Under the pieces are notes generated by a model. It worked only from the letters and a program-made list of their open reading frames with translations, was not told where the DNA came from and made no database searches. Of a stretch of DNA of 64,000 nt, positions 36,801 to 50,100 are shown one piece after another. The DNA is from Atopsyche davidsoni (taxonomy: Eukaryota; Arthropoda; Insecta; Trichoptera; Hydrobiosidae). Both the position numbers and the translations under genes were made by a program. Location of the stretch: the NCBI GenBank assembly GCA_022113835.1, contig JAILWY010000026.1, positions 12,241,001 to 12,305,000 on the forward strand. Reading direction: 5' to 3'. Each line of letters begins with the position of its first letter. Position 1 is the stretch's first letter.

Positions 36801-36973
36801 ATTATTATAATGATAAAAGTAACTTAACTAGTTTAAAACCGATACACTGGGTCATCATCAGATGCTTAACTAAACTTTAGTTAAGCATCTGATGATGTAG
36901 TAATTCAAATAATTTAAATAAACTCAATGTGAAGACAAAAATACAAAGTTACTTTTATCATTGTAATATTATA
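36801..36973. mobile_element. nested foldback element with a perfect 22-bp hairpin core
   Basis: The core at 36853-36897 is CATCATCAGATGCTTAACTA plus AA, a single C, and the exact complement, giving a 22-bp stem with a 1-nt loop. Around it, AATGATAAAAGTAACTT (36809-36825) and AAGTTACTTTTATCATT (36946-36962) are a second perfect 17-bp inverted pair. The two inverted repeats are nearly concentric. This may be a MITE whose centre has been palindromised, or a foldback transposon. No transposase is present. Confidence 0.6.
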
Positions 36974-39900
36974 ATTATTTTTATCTTTTATACCTAGGGA
37001 TGTTTTTTTATATTGAAACGCCATATCGCCTGTTAATATTTTGAGGACTCTAGTGATGTATGTTTTGTTGTCCACAGGTGTGGCCCACTCATTGTCACCT
37101 GGAGTTTATGACATCGAAAAAGTTATTTTGTGACAACACCCACGATATATTTTGCTGTTCATTATGATTATTTTTACGTTTTTTTCACATGTATTTTTTA
37201 TCTATAGTATATCTTTAAAAATAGAGATGGAATATTTGATTGTATTTTGAATTTATAATAAAATTCAGTTAATGTTTAGGCAACGAAAACAGGGAATCTA
37301 GCAAGTCACTGGACATTGGGAAACGTTGCTAGAATGTTTGGGAAGTAAAATTGGAATCGGAATTGGGAAGGGTAAATAGGGAATAGTGACGAGCACGAAG
37401 TTAATGGTTGGGAACATTATAGTTCACCACAAAATGTTTATTTTTTTAGAAAGCAGATTTTTTTTAGTTTTAATGTCTCCGTAATTCACTTTTTATCTAC
37501 TATGAAAAGTTCACAGTAAATGATTATTAAAAAAAACAACTGTCTATCAAACACTTCAAAAGCCAATGTCCAAGCAAATTTTCGGAGTTTTGACATTCAT
37601 AAATTTCGTTTTTTTATAATTAACATTTTATAACTTTTTAATGATGCATATTTTATTATTCTGATTGAAATCAGTGTGGGATTTGTTATCATAAATATAA
37701 ATTAAATTTTTTCATGTTTGATTTTCAAAGAATGAAATATGTTTTGGAGGAGTATCTATTATTGTGGTTATTATAGAATATCAAATTATTACTGGACATG
37801 AGTCAGACTAGCACACAGGATGCACTTCTTAGCCTTTGTGGTAGAAGCTCTCTTTTTTCCACAGAACACTTTGTTTCAATGATAACAACATTATGTAAAA
37901 GTGTTTCTAAATTTACGCGAATGCAAATGTTGCCTTTGGGAGAGATTACGAAACTCCAGAAATATGGCGCAGCAGATCTTAATTGCTGTTCAGCGATTTA
38001 AATATTCTCGGATATTCTGTAAAATAAATTGAAACAACAGGAAGGGAACGGAAATAACTCAGGAAGTGGCGCTTTCCGTAGAATTCCGCATTTCTGTTTT
38101 GGGTTAAAGTGGGGTTCATTTTATGGCCTATAAAATAGTGATGGAATGGATCTCACCTTTAATTGTAACGATCGCTGCAAAAACCGAGTATATTTTATCC
38201 GTTTCTTCTCAGATTATTCTTCAAGCTATTTGATGGAATCGTTTGTGATGTACCTAACCCCTTGGTTTATAAATAATAGGGGTAAGTGCTGTTGATAACA
38301 TAATCTATCCAAAAATATCCAATGAGTGGATAATAAATTGGAATATTTGTATTATCTAAATATTAATAAACGTGGCCTCTATCAAAAGCATTGTTATTAG
38401 CGTATCACTATAATTACTCGGATACGCTCTGTAATTAGGTGAGTATTCATTTGATTATAATAAATAAGCATTATCTCGCATTATTTGCTATATGTGGGCG
38501 CGTTGTGACCTATATTAATGGCATACGTGCGTCTGTATCGACCACTCCTTTAGTTTTGGGTGTGGGAAAAGTCTCCAATTATGTAAATTGCATACGTCTC
38601 GGGAGAACAACCTCATTCATAAACAAAGTTGGCTCATTGTTTTTACTTTTACGCACGCGGCATACATTTTTGGTACGACCTTATTGGCCTTTCCTATTGC
38701 CCGTTTGGGATGCATTACTACATATCGTATCGTAAGTACTCTCTGGAATAATGGAAGGTAATCACGATAAGGGAGTTAAATTTAACCACTCTGAGGGATA
38801 CTGTGGGGCTCGCGCTCTTATGCAAGCGTTGAAAATTTGAATAACCCAATGATATGGTTAACATGTTACTAATGATAATTAAAACATTATAATTCTGTAT
38901 TTATTCAAAGTGAAAATAAGGTCACTCAAGAAAGTTATTCATTTTTATCGGAGCGTTCCGGATCGGTTGCACGGTATGTTTGCTTATCGTTGATTTTGTG
39001 AAATTATTTAAATATATACATTTTGTAGCAATTATTTTTTGATTTTGTCAGTATCTTGACATCATAATAACAGAGTATCGCGCCTTGCAAACTCTTGTTT
39101 GCATTTATTATTTTACCCATGTTTAATTATTGTTACCTAATATTGAAATCGGCCGATAACGTACTCTTCTGATAATTAATAACTAGTTGCATGTCTGCCG
39201 TTTAATTGAATTCTTGTTTTTTCATCCTCTTTATACGTGTATGAATTAAAATAATCTTTGGCTTACATATTTTATAATTTATTATTTAACATCTATTAAC
39301 TTTTGTAATGTTTTTGGTAATAAATACGCCTGATTCTCGAGAATGCGGAAAGAAGTTTTGTGTTGCAAATAATGTTATAAGAACATAATCAATTATTGTG
39401 AATAGTCACGCTCGTTCTCACATATTAATATCTAGTACCTTCGATATACAATTACGCAGCGAGGATAATGTTTCAATCGAGATGCATTGATTTCGTCTAA
39501 TATGTTGTAATCTTATTACGGCACAAGTTATAAGCCGGTAAGAGAGAAGGATTATGCACGTCGATTTTCGTATTTTATTTCAAATATTCCTAACAGTGAT
39601 TAGTGAGTTGTTACGTTGGCATTCTTCAAAGGGCGGTTTCGATTATCTGTGGCAAGCGGCCTAGCGGCAACATTGTCCGTGATCGCTGGAAGAAAAGCAA
39701 TTAAATCCCAAGCCCGACTAAGGGAGTAAACATACAGTTTTTCCTTTGTTCCGAGTTAAAATAATCCAATTTTAATGATAATTAAAGCCTCTCGCTTGAG
39801 CCAAAAAAATGTTGGAAAAATAAACTTTAGAACACTGACTTTATTATGTAAAAATTCTTGCGTAAATATTTATAAAGAAAAAATATTCCTCTTTTGTTTT

Positions 39901-40680
39901 CATTATAGAAATCGACATCAGTACTGCTGGCATTTAAAATGAAACTAAGATAATAAAGAAAAATACATCTTGGTAACCGTTGATAATATATACTGTTATC
40001 GTCTTCACCATCACTATCATTATTAATTTTACTTCCGCACAAGTTCATTTTATAGCCACTGCACACTTCGTTATAGCTTCATCCTAAATGCGAATCCACT
40101 TGAGGGACTTAAAAGTTTTTGACGTCCAAAGCCAGTTTAATGCGCTTGGATTAATGCCTTTGTAATATGAAGTTGAAGACTCTTGTCGGGGATATCTCTA
40201 ACTGCCAAAAAGACAAATGCGTCCATCATTCAATGGTTTAAATTCTAGGAATGAATATAGGAATCTAGGTTTTTTTTAACTTAACAAGAATATTTTGATG
40301 GTGCTTCCAAAACCATGAATACTGGAGGTTTTTTTCTAGAAAAATACAAAGGAATTTATTACACTTCGAAAATTTTCTTAGGACATTATAGCCAGTTGAC
40401 AATAATTGTACTTTTTGAAATGTTAATAACCAATGTAGAGCGCGGTATATAATTTATATGTAACGGTGATGGATTACGTAACTGTGAATTCAGACAAAGT
40501 AATTAGATACTATAAAAGCGCACATTTAAATTATTTAAAAAAATCTATGCGTTGACAAAATCCCAGTTCAGCACTGGTTATCTCAATTGATATAGGATAT
40601 TTTTTAACATACGATAAAATTTAAATGAATATATTAATTTTAATTATTTTGTTAATGATTTATTTTATAGTCAGCCTTGT
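36974..40680. other. mainly AT-rich stretch, no gene seen
   Basis: Frames of 67-98 codons (37798-38001, 38439-38735) lack recognisable domains. A consensus-like donor TTAG|GTGAGT lies at 38435-38444 on the + strand without a defined exon. A GC-richer patch occurs at 39610-39720. Confidence 0.4.
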
Positions 40681-41060
40681 TAAAATTTAGCCCCTAACGC
40701 TGAGACCGCGTGGAAGCAATTTTCCTCTAGATTGGATCGACATCGGCGACTGCCTCGCCTAGCGGTTAGCCGGCGGGCCCGCCCCTCGATAGGCTATCCA
40801 CCAGCTAATCACACGATTTAATTATAGTCATCAAGTAAATATTTACAAATTACTATTTGCGATGTGAACAGAATTTTATACGCACAATAATTTATGGGCT
40901 GTCGCGGACGTGGATGTGTCCAGCGCGGCTCACTCTGTTATTTTCCGCGATCGGCTGGGATAGTTCAGTTGGGAATTTACAGCTGAACTGTGAGCTGTAT
41001 TTCGTAATAACCTGTTTTCTTTATTACACATTTGTGCTGGTGTAATTACCGGTATTGATA
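40681..41060. promoter_or_regulatory. two short GC-richer patches
   Basis: The patches 40690-40815 and 40890-40985 are GC-rich against an AT-rich background. The first contains GCGGTTAGCCGGCGGGCCCG. Frames here are short and unrecognisable. Possible regulatory DNA. Confidence 0.2.
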
Positions 41061-41543
41061 GTCTCACGATGCTTTTAGATGCATGGATAGATAAAATGCA
41101 ATGATAATTTAAAATATAATCAAAATACCGCAGTTTATAGATTAATGCGTAATATTTTTCAAATGCAGTTGTATAATTATGTACTGTTCAAATCTGTTTC
41201 CTTTGCCCTTGGAGCGATAGTTTGCTTTTATCAACATATTTCGTTTGACAATACAAAATGTTTTTGCATGTTGAATGTGCCTGGCCGAAGGCCATGAGTA
41301 AAATTACTTACAACCGTGAAGATGCATTATTCAATTGAGTTTCACGAGACGAAGATGTGTCCAGGCAAACGTCTGAACATTTGTTATTGAAAATACAAGG
41401 TCCACTCACCGGCTCTCGCAGTCAGGCCAATTGACCATTCAACGTGAGTTATCAAGGTTGCTGCAGTCATTGCCTTACAATAGATTGCAACAACACTAAT
41501 AAGGAATTCGGAGTATATATGCCACGCTACGTAGATTGAGTGA

Positions 41544-41551
41544 CTATAAAC
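41544..41551. repeat. left target-site duplication CTATAAAC
   Basis: An exact 8-bp copy of the sequence at 41777-41784, flanking the hAT-type element. An 8-bp duplication is the hallmark of hAT insertion. Confidence 0.9.
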
Positions 41552-41776
41552 CATAGGTGGCCAACCCATGGCCCGCGGGTCACATGTAGCCCGCGGTTGT
41601 TTATTTTTTTTGGCCCGCGGAGCATATGCAAACATTTTTTTTTATTGTATATAAAACTACCAATAGAATATTCCATTGAGCGCAGTTCGTATCATATCAT
41701 ATATATGGAAGTAGCCCAGTAGGAAATCTCATTTCCTTAATTTGGCCCGGCAGCTGAAAAAGGTTGGCCACCCATG
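41552..41776. mobile_element. complete hAT-type MITE, 225 bp
   Basis: The ends CATAGGTGGCCAACC (41552-41566) and GGTTGGCCACCCATG (41762-41776) are 15-bp terminal inverted repeats with one mismatch, flanked by perfect 8-bp duplications CTATAAAC. Subterminal GGCCCGCGG motifs recur in direct and inverted forms, as in hAT subterminal transposase-binding regions. No transposase is encoded. The short frames across it (41384-41635 minus, 41540-41722 plus) are not genes. The intact duplication and near-perfect repeats point to a fairly young insertion. Confidence 0.92.
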
Positions 41777-41784
41777 CTATAAAC
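41777..41784. repeat. right target-site duplication CTATAAAC
   Basis: Exact match to 41544-41551, immediately outside the right terminal repeat of the hAT-type element. Confidence 0.9.
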
Positions 41785-42239
41785 GGTTGTAATTGATTTT
41801 ATTTTTAGATTTTTAGATCTACATGTTATTACGTATGGTTTTGTGTTCAGAGCTCAAAAGTCATCGACACTATTTTGTTATTGTAGACGATATAAATAGA
41901 TAAATCGTTTTTTTGTCGATTCTTCCGCAGTACTTTTTCAATCATTAATTTCCTTATTTTTTAACACTTCTTGCGTTTTAAACCCTTTCTTAAAACACGC
42001 AGCAACAAATTGCGCCACCAACTTAATTCTGGGTGTTTTTTTTTATGGTTTGGCCTGAAATGTATGAATCTACGATACACAAAAAGAAATGTACGAGAAA
42101 CATTTTTTCGTTGCTATGTTTCCACGCCTTTTTTATAACATAACAACATAAATAAACTTCAATTCTAATAAAGATCGCTGTTCGCTTTCTTGCTAGTCAA
42201 ATTTGATAAAAAAAAACAAGTAAAAGTTGGCAGATGAAA

Positions 42240-42560
42240 TATGATTCTTACATTGTGAAGGCAGCGGGCAGTTCATCGGAGGATAAAAAAGAGAGGAGTC
42301 GGCCTGACCGTTGGGGTAGGTCGGCCACTCACGCCCTGGCCATCAATTATGTGCCGAGGCGGGCCGCTTATTGGGGAAGTGGACGGGCTTGCTCGCACGA
42401 GGCGATGCACAAAAAACCTGGGCATGCTCGCTCGACCCGTCCACACCCGGGGCACGCAATATCGTCTGCGGCGAAACTCGATATTGATTCGATAAATTCA
42501 CCATGCAAATACACGCTGCCTCATAACTGATGGGATAAGCCGGAAACGATAGATCAAGAA
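42240..42560. promoter_or_regulatory. GC-rich island
   Basis: GC-rich block in which three frames on both strands overlap (98, 73 and 60 codons), none recognisable. GTGGACGGG (42379-42387) and CCCGTCCAC (42436-42444) are perfect 9-bp inverted copies with a 48-nt spacer. Possible regulatory island or non-coding exon. Confidence 0.28.
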
Positions 42561-45060
42561 CCACGTGTGGACCAAAACAGAATTTGTATTGATTAGATAA
42601 GAACGATGGTATTTTTCAGTTTTTGTTTAACGTTTAATATTATCAACTCACATGCATGATGTACACGTTGACGCTCTCTTTGAAACCCAATCTGATTATG
42701 ATTAATGCCGAGTATATGGCTATTAGTGCTGTTTCGATTATTTCGGTACGGCCATTGTCAGTGAGGGTTGTGCTGAATCAACAACCTTACTACTCAAAAG
42801 AAAATCAGATTGAGTGACAGATTTATTGGGATTTCATAAAGCGTGAGAACATAATATTTTATAAAAATATGTTGGCATTGATGTCCGTGCTTATTGTCTT
42901 TTATGTCAAGCAAACAAAAATAGACAAGACAGCAAATATTTTAGTGCCCGTATCCTACACGTCTGTTTTGTTTACAGCAATACTTTTTTGCTCTTAAATC
43001 TAGGGTAAGACAACCAAAGGGTTTTGTTTTGTTTTTATTTCACGTCACGTATGGTTTTAACAGCTCAAATTTAAAGTAAGGGTCTGTTTCTAGTACTAGT
43101 ATCTAGAAAAAAATAAATTCTCTATGTTTGTTATGTAATTTCGTGGCTATTTTCGAAAATAAAATATAAATCATCCATCGCAACACGATCGACACATGAT
43201 TGCATGAAACTTTTAAAGCTGTTTTATAATCATTTATTATAATGTTAAAAATTACTGTCACCTCATAAACAAATATTATAAGCATTTCATCTCTTTTAAA
43301 TTAAATATCTACAACATAAACCGAAAATATTTATAATGAAAACAAAATTAATTGTTAACTTTTAACAATCATTTTTTAGAGTTTACGAAACATGGAAAAA
43401 TAACTGTACTATTGCAATTTTTTTTACATGCTATGTTTTGTGTTAATAAAAACAAGTATGGTTTATTTATTTTAAAATGTGTATCATAACTTTCCCGCAG
43501 AAATTAATAATGTTAGCTTTTCGTATTGTATCGTTTGATTTTCTAGAAACGAACATTTATATTTGATAAGAAATAAGTAACGATGTGTTGTATATGCTTA
43601 CATGCTTTAAAAAATATAAGTAAAAATATATTATGAGACAAAAAGCGCACAGAACGCCTATCGATCATAGTTACTTTGTCATTATAATACATGATCACAC
43701 CAATATGAAACGTGGTTAATTATATTCTTGGCAAGCGACAAAAGAACTTGTTTCATTACGAAAGAAGTAAATTATTTACATGATGCTTACTGGTAATAAT
43801 TTACTTGTAGATTTGGCAGATTTTGCTATTCTTTATTCGCTCAGTCCGGAATCGGTTTTCTTTAATAACAGACAGATTTGAAGCATTAATCCCGACGTGG
43901 CTGCTTCTCGGCGCGGGGCCGCCCGAACCAATTCTCGCCCTATTTCAATAAAGTCAGTCATAAATCACCCCAGCACTTGTATCCTGGGAATTCTGCTAAG
44001 ATAGGCCTGAAAAATGAAACATCAGATACTATATCTGGAAGAGTTATTGCTCTTTTTTTTTTATTAAGTATTCGTTATGTTACAAGGAGCTTTGATGCTT
44101 TTTATGTTCTGTATTACGTGCGAAGTAATATGTTATCAAATAATATTGATTAAAAATATTTTTTCATGATCCTAATTTTCTTTCAGTAAAAGCTTTCGTG
44201 GTTCTTGTATTGTAAACAAGAAGAAAACATAAATGTTTTCAGCATCCTTCAGTGGTAAACTACAAAATTATTTAGAATTGCCTATAAATGTTAATATTTT
44301 AAAAAACTACAATAAACATGTATAATACATAAACATTTTGTTTTTCACAGCTTAGTAATTTAAAGCAAATATTTATTGATTATTGTAAAAGAATGATAAG
44401 AAATGTTATTTAAAACCGTAAGTAAAATGTACACGGATTCATATTTTGCATGCTTCAATTTAGTATTTTACAAATTATCAATTGTTGAAGCCGTAAAGCA
44501 TTCATGGGTTGAAACAAAATTAAACTCCAGATTAAAAAAAAAAAATTACTTCATCTATCGATATTATTGACAGGCGACGTAACATGATCGCTTCGTCATC
44601 TTTCATAAGGTTCATTACTCATAAACATCATTCACCTGTAAGTCGCTGTATGAAGAATATTTTATAATTATTGGTTCCTTCTCTTTCTCCGCTCTAAATA
44701 ATTGAATTTAAGTCTCACGTTCTTTATAATGTATGCAAATAAGAAAAGCGTTGAATCATTACTTTTCACATACAGTTAATATTTTCTAGTCACGATACTC
44801 CCGGCCCGTGTTTGACTTTCGTGAACTGCATCTATTAATAACCCGACTGCATTCTATATTGAATACAATATTATGTAAATAAAACATCTAATATTTTCAA
44901 TTATATACGCCGTTAAGTACGGTGAGCGTAATTATTGAAAAATTATATCTACGAAAGGCACGTTTTAACAAATTAATTATGTACCGTGCAAGCGAGAATA
45001 AAACACGCCATAGCTGGAAATATTCCTAAAATAAGCCGACTTCATAGAATTCTCAGTATT
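42561..45060. other. AT-rich stretch, no gene seen
   Basis: Only low-complexity frames. A GC-richer patch at 43890-43990 includes CATTAATCCCG, whose TAATCCC core matches Bicoid/Otx-type homeodomain sites. No RNA gene or repeat boundary is visible. Confidence 0.4.
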
Positions 45061-46200
45061 TGTTCCAGTTGGGGGGCACACTTCCTCGTCGTATTAGGCA
45101 AATATTAGTTTATCCAATTTAAAGCATCCACCTCGGCCATGTTTGTTTTCTATTATATCACGTTCCAAGTTTTGTGGTCGAGTTTAATTGTCTGTGTTAA
45201 TATTTGCGCAGAGCTCCTCGCTGCCGAGGGTCCCTCCCAGAGTCGCTTTGGGCGTCCTTATTCAAATTGGAGCAACTTTTTCTCACTTTACAATTTCTCT
45301 AGAGCGTATTTTTCTTGGAACTTTATCTTCAGAAGAAAATACTTGTGTGAAAATGTATGATGATTTATTGAGTACATAGGTACTATTTTACGTGTGAATA
45401 CGCTGAGTGCTCGGCTCGCGATATCCCTGGAAATATTTTCCGCTGTCGTAAAATATGACTCTTGATTTTCAATTCATCTTTACCGCAGTATTTGCGGCAA
45501 AATGATGCTGACTCTTTATATCTGAAGATGAATGTTTATAAAAAATTCAACCTAGGGATAAATTCCTATTTTGAGAATATATACTTTTATTATTTATTTT
45601 AAATTAAAAAAAATATATGACGGCATATTTGAATATTTGTAAATTGTAGATCTGATAAAGCTGTTAAAGTAATATGTGTTTTTAAGACTGTTTATTCACG
45701 TAATGTTTGCCAATAATTCAGCATTCTGCCTCATGGTAATAAATCACCCACGTGTGATTGAGCCGTCCGTCACCTGTATGTAGTCTCGAGCTGAATGCCC
45801 CCAAAATATCACTTCAATTCGATTACGCAATGAAGATGCGGTTACGTTTTATATCCTAATGAATAAAATCGACAGTCACGATAATTTACCATATTTTACA
45901 CCCACGCCGTTCCGCCCGACAGCTTAATGAAAACGATCAAATCAAGAATCCATCGATGGCGTTTTCGCCGTGATTTATACCGTCGCATTGTCGATTCCTC
46001 GTCGTGATGGAACGTTCGTTCTTTAATTGAGGCGATGTCGAGTTTTATTTGTACAAAAGGAGATTGCTGGCGGCCGTCAGGTGTCCGCCGGGCGCAGGTG
46101 CTGGGCTCGGTGCATGCGTGACCCGAGACGATCCACCTCCCGAGTCCTCTACACGCCATTCGTAATGCTTCCCGCCTGGCCCGTGTATCATTATTCTACC
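45061..46200. promoter_or_regulatory. run of GC-richer patches
   Basis: GC-richer patches at 45061-45330, 45730-45830 and 46020-46180 alternate with AT-rich DNA. Frames of 63-87 codons overlap on both strands without domains. The 46020-46180 patch is the richest and includes GCGCAGGTGCTG with an E-box core. Regulatory role inferred. Confidence 0.25.
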
Positions 46201-47057
46201 TCAAAAAATCATAATTACATATTATCGATTATGGTAAACAACGTTTTGACTTTTTGCTTCAATGTGTAAACATCTCGCTGCTTCGGCTTGTAATGTGCAT
46301 GACGAAACTCTCCCTCGTGCTTCTACGCGTCAATCTAAAGAACCACCGATAACTTCATTTGTAAAATTAATTTAACATCCCGGTGTACACGAGCTCACTT
46401 CCTGTGTCCATCTCTGGTTCAAACATTATTATTTTTTTCTTCCACTAGTATTCATTATTCTAGACGTCGGATAGTATCAGTAGTTTGTAGCCGAAAGCGG
46501 ATGCATGAGTTGCACTTTTGAAAAAAAAAAAAGCTATTTATATATAGTAGAGCCTGAGTTTTGTTTTAATACTGTACAATTGATGCTGGATTTTTTTCTC
46601 TGCAAGAGAAAAATTACAAATACTTCGTATCAATATCTAAGCAAACCTCGATATACGAGTATACATGTCCTCACCTCACACTTGAGCTTTATCTCGTTGA
46701 TACTTGATGTATTTTGAATCTTATGTACACAATATGGAGATGAATTATTGAATTCCTTGTAAAAGTGTCTGGTTACAGTTATAATGCTCACTGCTGTTTT
46801 ATCCAGTGTGTGATTATGAATAAAGTAAATATGTAAGATATTTCTGAAAGGTCCTCTGTGGAAGCTTCTTTGTATGTTTAAATGTACAACAAGGAAAAGG
46901 CGTATTTTGTGACACCTACTAGGATCCTTTGATGTCAAAATTTGAATAGTGTTGGTCATCGCAGTCACAGGCCATGTTACCTTTTAAAAAGAAAGCAACA
47001 TCTATAATGTACAGTTGTTCATTTGTGTTCATCATATTTTCAACATTTTTGAATGGG
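46201..47057. other. AT-rich stretch, no gene seen
   Basis: A 112-codon minus frame (46630-46968) is rich in I, T, H and N as expected from AT-rich chance sequence and has no recognisable motif. No repeat boundary. Confidence 0.4.
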
Positions 47058-47107
47058 TTAGGTTAGGTTAGGTTTCGTTTCCATTATTTAAAAAATAATG
47101 GAAACGA
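47058..47107. repeat. three TTAGG units followed by a perfect 15-bp hairpin
   Basis: TTAGG, the ancestral insect telomere repeat, occurs three times at 47058-47072. Two bases later TCGTTTCCATTATTT (47075-47089) is followed by a 3-nt loop and its exact complement (47093-47107). The adjacency may mark an element end or a repaired break; three units alone can also arise by chance or as a microsatellite. Confidence 0.85.
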
Positions 47108-50100
47108 TTTTCATGCTCTTTAGTCCGGAATATATTTTGTTGTTTATCTGACTCACGATATAATGTTAATGTTTTTTTTTTTAGCTGAAGGTTTTTTCTA
47201 TATGTGGGAGCCATTAAAGAATTAATTATTTTTTGCTAGTAATTATACATTTCAATAGACTACCTTTAAAATGTACGTATAATTATTATAAAGAATTATA
47301 GTTTATACATCTACCGAATGGAATATTAAATTGTTATAATTAATGTATTTAAAGTGATATGGTCGGTTGAGCCGAAGCAGTAGCTTAATGAAAATAAGCA
47401 TAAAATTAGTTGGATCAGTATTAGGGAAACTTTCTGCATTTTTTACCTTCAGATAACATTGAAACTAAATGAGTTCTCAGCGGTCTGTAGGCTGCGACTT
47501 CGACACGCCATTACCAGGTATGGCTGTAGTTTAACAGGTCGGTTGGATGCATTTAATTATAAAGTTTAAAGTACTCCCGCAAAGGTAATGCAGTAATGGC
47601 TGAGACAAAACTGCGTTAATTGCCTTTGAATCAGAAACATCTGCTTGGCAGCTAAGCTGGCAGGTGGAGACTCTCTTAATAATTTAAACTTGAAACTGCG
47701 TTTTGCTCTTTTGTCGCGTCGTTAAGTTTATATCGTCGATGGAAACTTTTGATTGTGCGGACGTCGTTAGCGATTGTTGAGATTATTTCCCTTTTTTAAA
47801 CTGTGTTTCACAATAAGATGAATTTTCACAAGGCCTGAATAATCACAGCTTGGACGTTAAATTTATAATTATTATGGACTGAAAAGTTTTAAGGTGGGAT
47901 AATTCACTTTGTCGGTAGATTTCTTAAATCGCTAATGTAAAAAAACAAGTCGTCATATCAATTAGTGAGATGGACTGTTCATAAAAACAATGAATTCTTT
48001 ATGGACTTATTTATTCACATTACAATATTTTTTAAATAAGTTTTTACCGTGAACCTTCTTTATTTTTAGAGATAAGTGTGAACACCGTACCTAGGCAATA
48101 CCTTTAGACAATAAACGTATTCTATTATTCTCTAGCGTGTTATAAATAACACAAATTAAGGAGTCTTTTACTTGTTCAATAATACAGTACATACACATAT
48201 ATAAATTGAATAACGTGTGTATGTTGACTAATAATTTTTTTGATAATCTTAATCTAGATATTGTATACATAATCAATTGTCGCTTGAAGTTCCTTGTAGT
48301 TTTCAATTATTATTTGTGTTTGTGTGTTAACATTGTTCTTATTGTATTTTTGTGGTTTGCGGTTTTGGAAATGCTATATGAAATATAATAAAGTATGTAT
48401 AAATCCCTTACCAGAAAAGGAGTACCTATCCGCACATGGTTACACAATATTTTTTTAAGCAATTGTTCAAATTACGGGAATTCGCCATTCATCATTAATT
48501 TAAAATGTTAAAAACCACGTGGTTTTTAGCATAAATTTTGGTAGAGCGTGAAGTTTGCTCAGCGTTTTCAATATTGTTAAAAATATTTTAAGGGAGAAAA
48601 GGCTTTCAGAAATAAAATCTGTTCGTATTGTAGTTTATTAGTGATTTTTGACAAATGTTAAAGTTACATTAAGCTTAATATAGCCGTAATTGACTTAAAC
48701 TACTTTTAAATGCTACTAATACTATTAGTGCTTAGATTTTCAGATAAATATAAATATTTTTAGATAAATATGAAATCACGCAAAGGTAGATACTTTTTGA
48801 TGCTCGTGAAAATGAAGGAATATTCAACCAAAGCCATTTTAGTCATATATTGAGGATCAATATCAAAATCCACGATCGATGACCTTTTCTGATCTCTCCT
48901 ATCGTCCGACTGGCCGAAACTTTGATATGTCGCTAATGCATCTGCTTCTGATTGACATTTATATTCAAAACTAATGGCTTTCTCCTAAATGTACATGTTA
49001 AGAATACTTACCATATTTAAAAACAATATTTTCTACTTGTTATATATAAAATATGCAGATTTTCCTTTAATAGCTCATCTATGAGAAAAACAAAGTGGCT
49101 TGATTGAATTTTCATCAGAATCGTAATTTTTTTTAAATAATATAAAAACACAAAGCAATTCCACGACTCATTTGTCCATATTTACTAAAAACTAGTTTTA
49201 GATGCACTAATAATTGTATTTGCGATTACTTAGTATCAAACACTTATATTATAAGGAAGCAAACAAATAAAGAGATTATCCAAACAAATAACATGTAAAT
49301 AAATAAAATAAAAATACCAACTCGCTCAATAAATAATCATTCATTTTTATAATAGTCGTTTACAAATTATTTTGTTGTGTTTTACTTCCGTATAACATAA
49401 CGGATCCTTAAGTTCTGGATAATCTTTAGTCGACGAAATAAATTTTTATGGTTATTGTGTAATTATTTGATTTATCTTTACTATCAGATTAAAACAATTT
49501 GTAGAAGAAAACATCATAAAAAAATAACAAACACAGAAAGCGTTTTTTGTGTTGCGAGGCCATATAGATATTACATTATTTTTATGAAAGCGTAAGTATT
49601 GATTTAACATTATGTACGATTTATAAAGTACTTAAATATAATCGCTTATTTTGAGAGAGTATTTCGTAATACTGTTCTAAACTTGGATCGTTATCAACGT
49701 TATTAATCGCGCATAACTGAATATTAAGTTACCCTAAAATGTTTGTTTTCAGCGTTATCTATATCTTTCATTAAAGATTAAATAATTCTCGCAACGCGCA
49801 TCCTGTTTTAAAATACACCGAGTTTCTTCTTCCTTGTATCGTCTTCAGAAATTAAACCATTAGCGTAATAAAAACCAAGAAATATACGGCCGCTCCACTC
49901 AGGATGCTGAAGTGATTTAAGATTGATTGAAACGACGTTCCTTAATATCTCCGTTAATTGTTTAATTAATTGAGTGTGTTTATATAAACCACTAGTGCAA
50001 TAAACCGATTGAAACCTAAATAATTATATTTAATTAAGCAATCAATTAAATTGCGTTTGGAGTTCTAATTAAACATCTCTGAATTCAATAAAGTTGTAAT

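Noticed and set aside
41540..41722. 60-codon + frame
   Set aside because: It lies across the hAT-type MITE and its target duplication.
46630..46968. 112-codon minus frame
   Set aside because: Amino-acid content is that of AT-rich chance sequence; no start context, motif or splice support.
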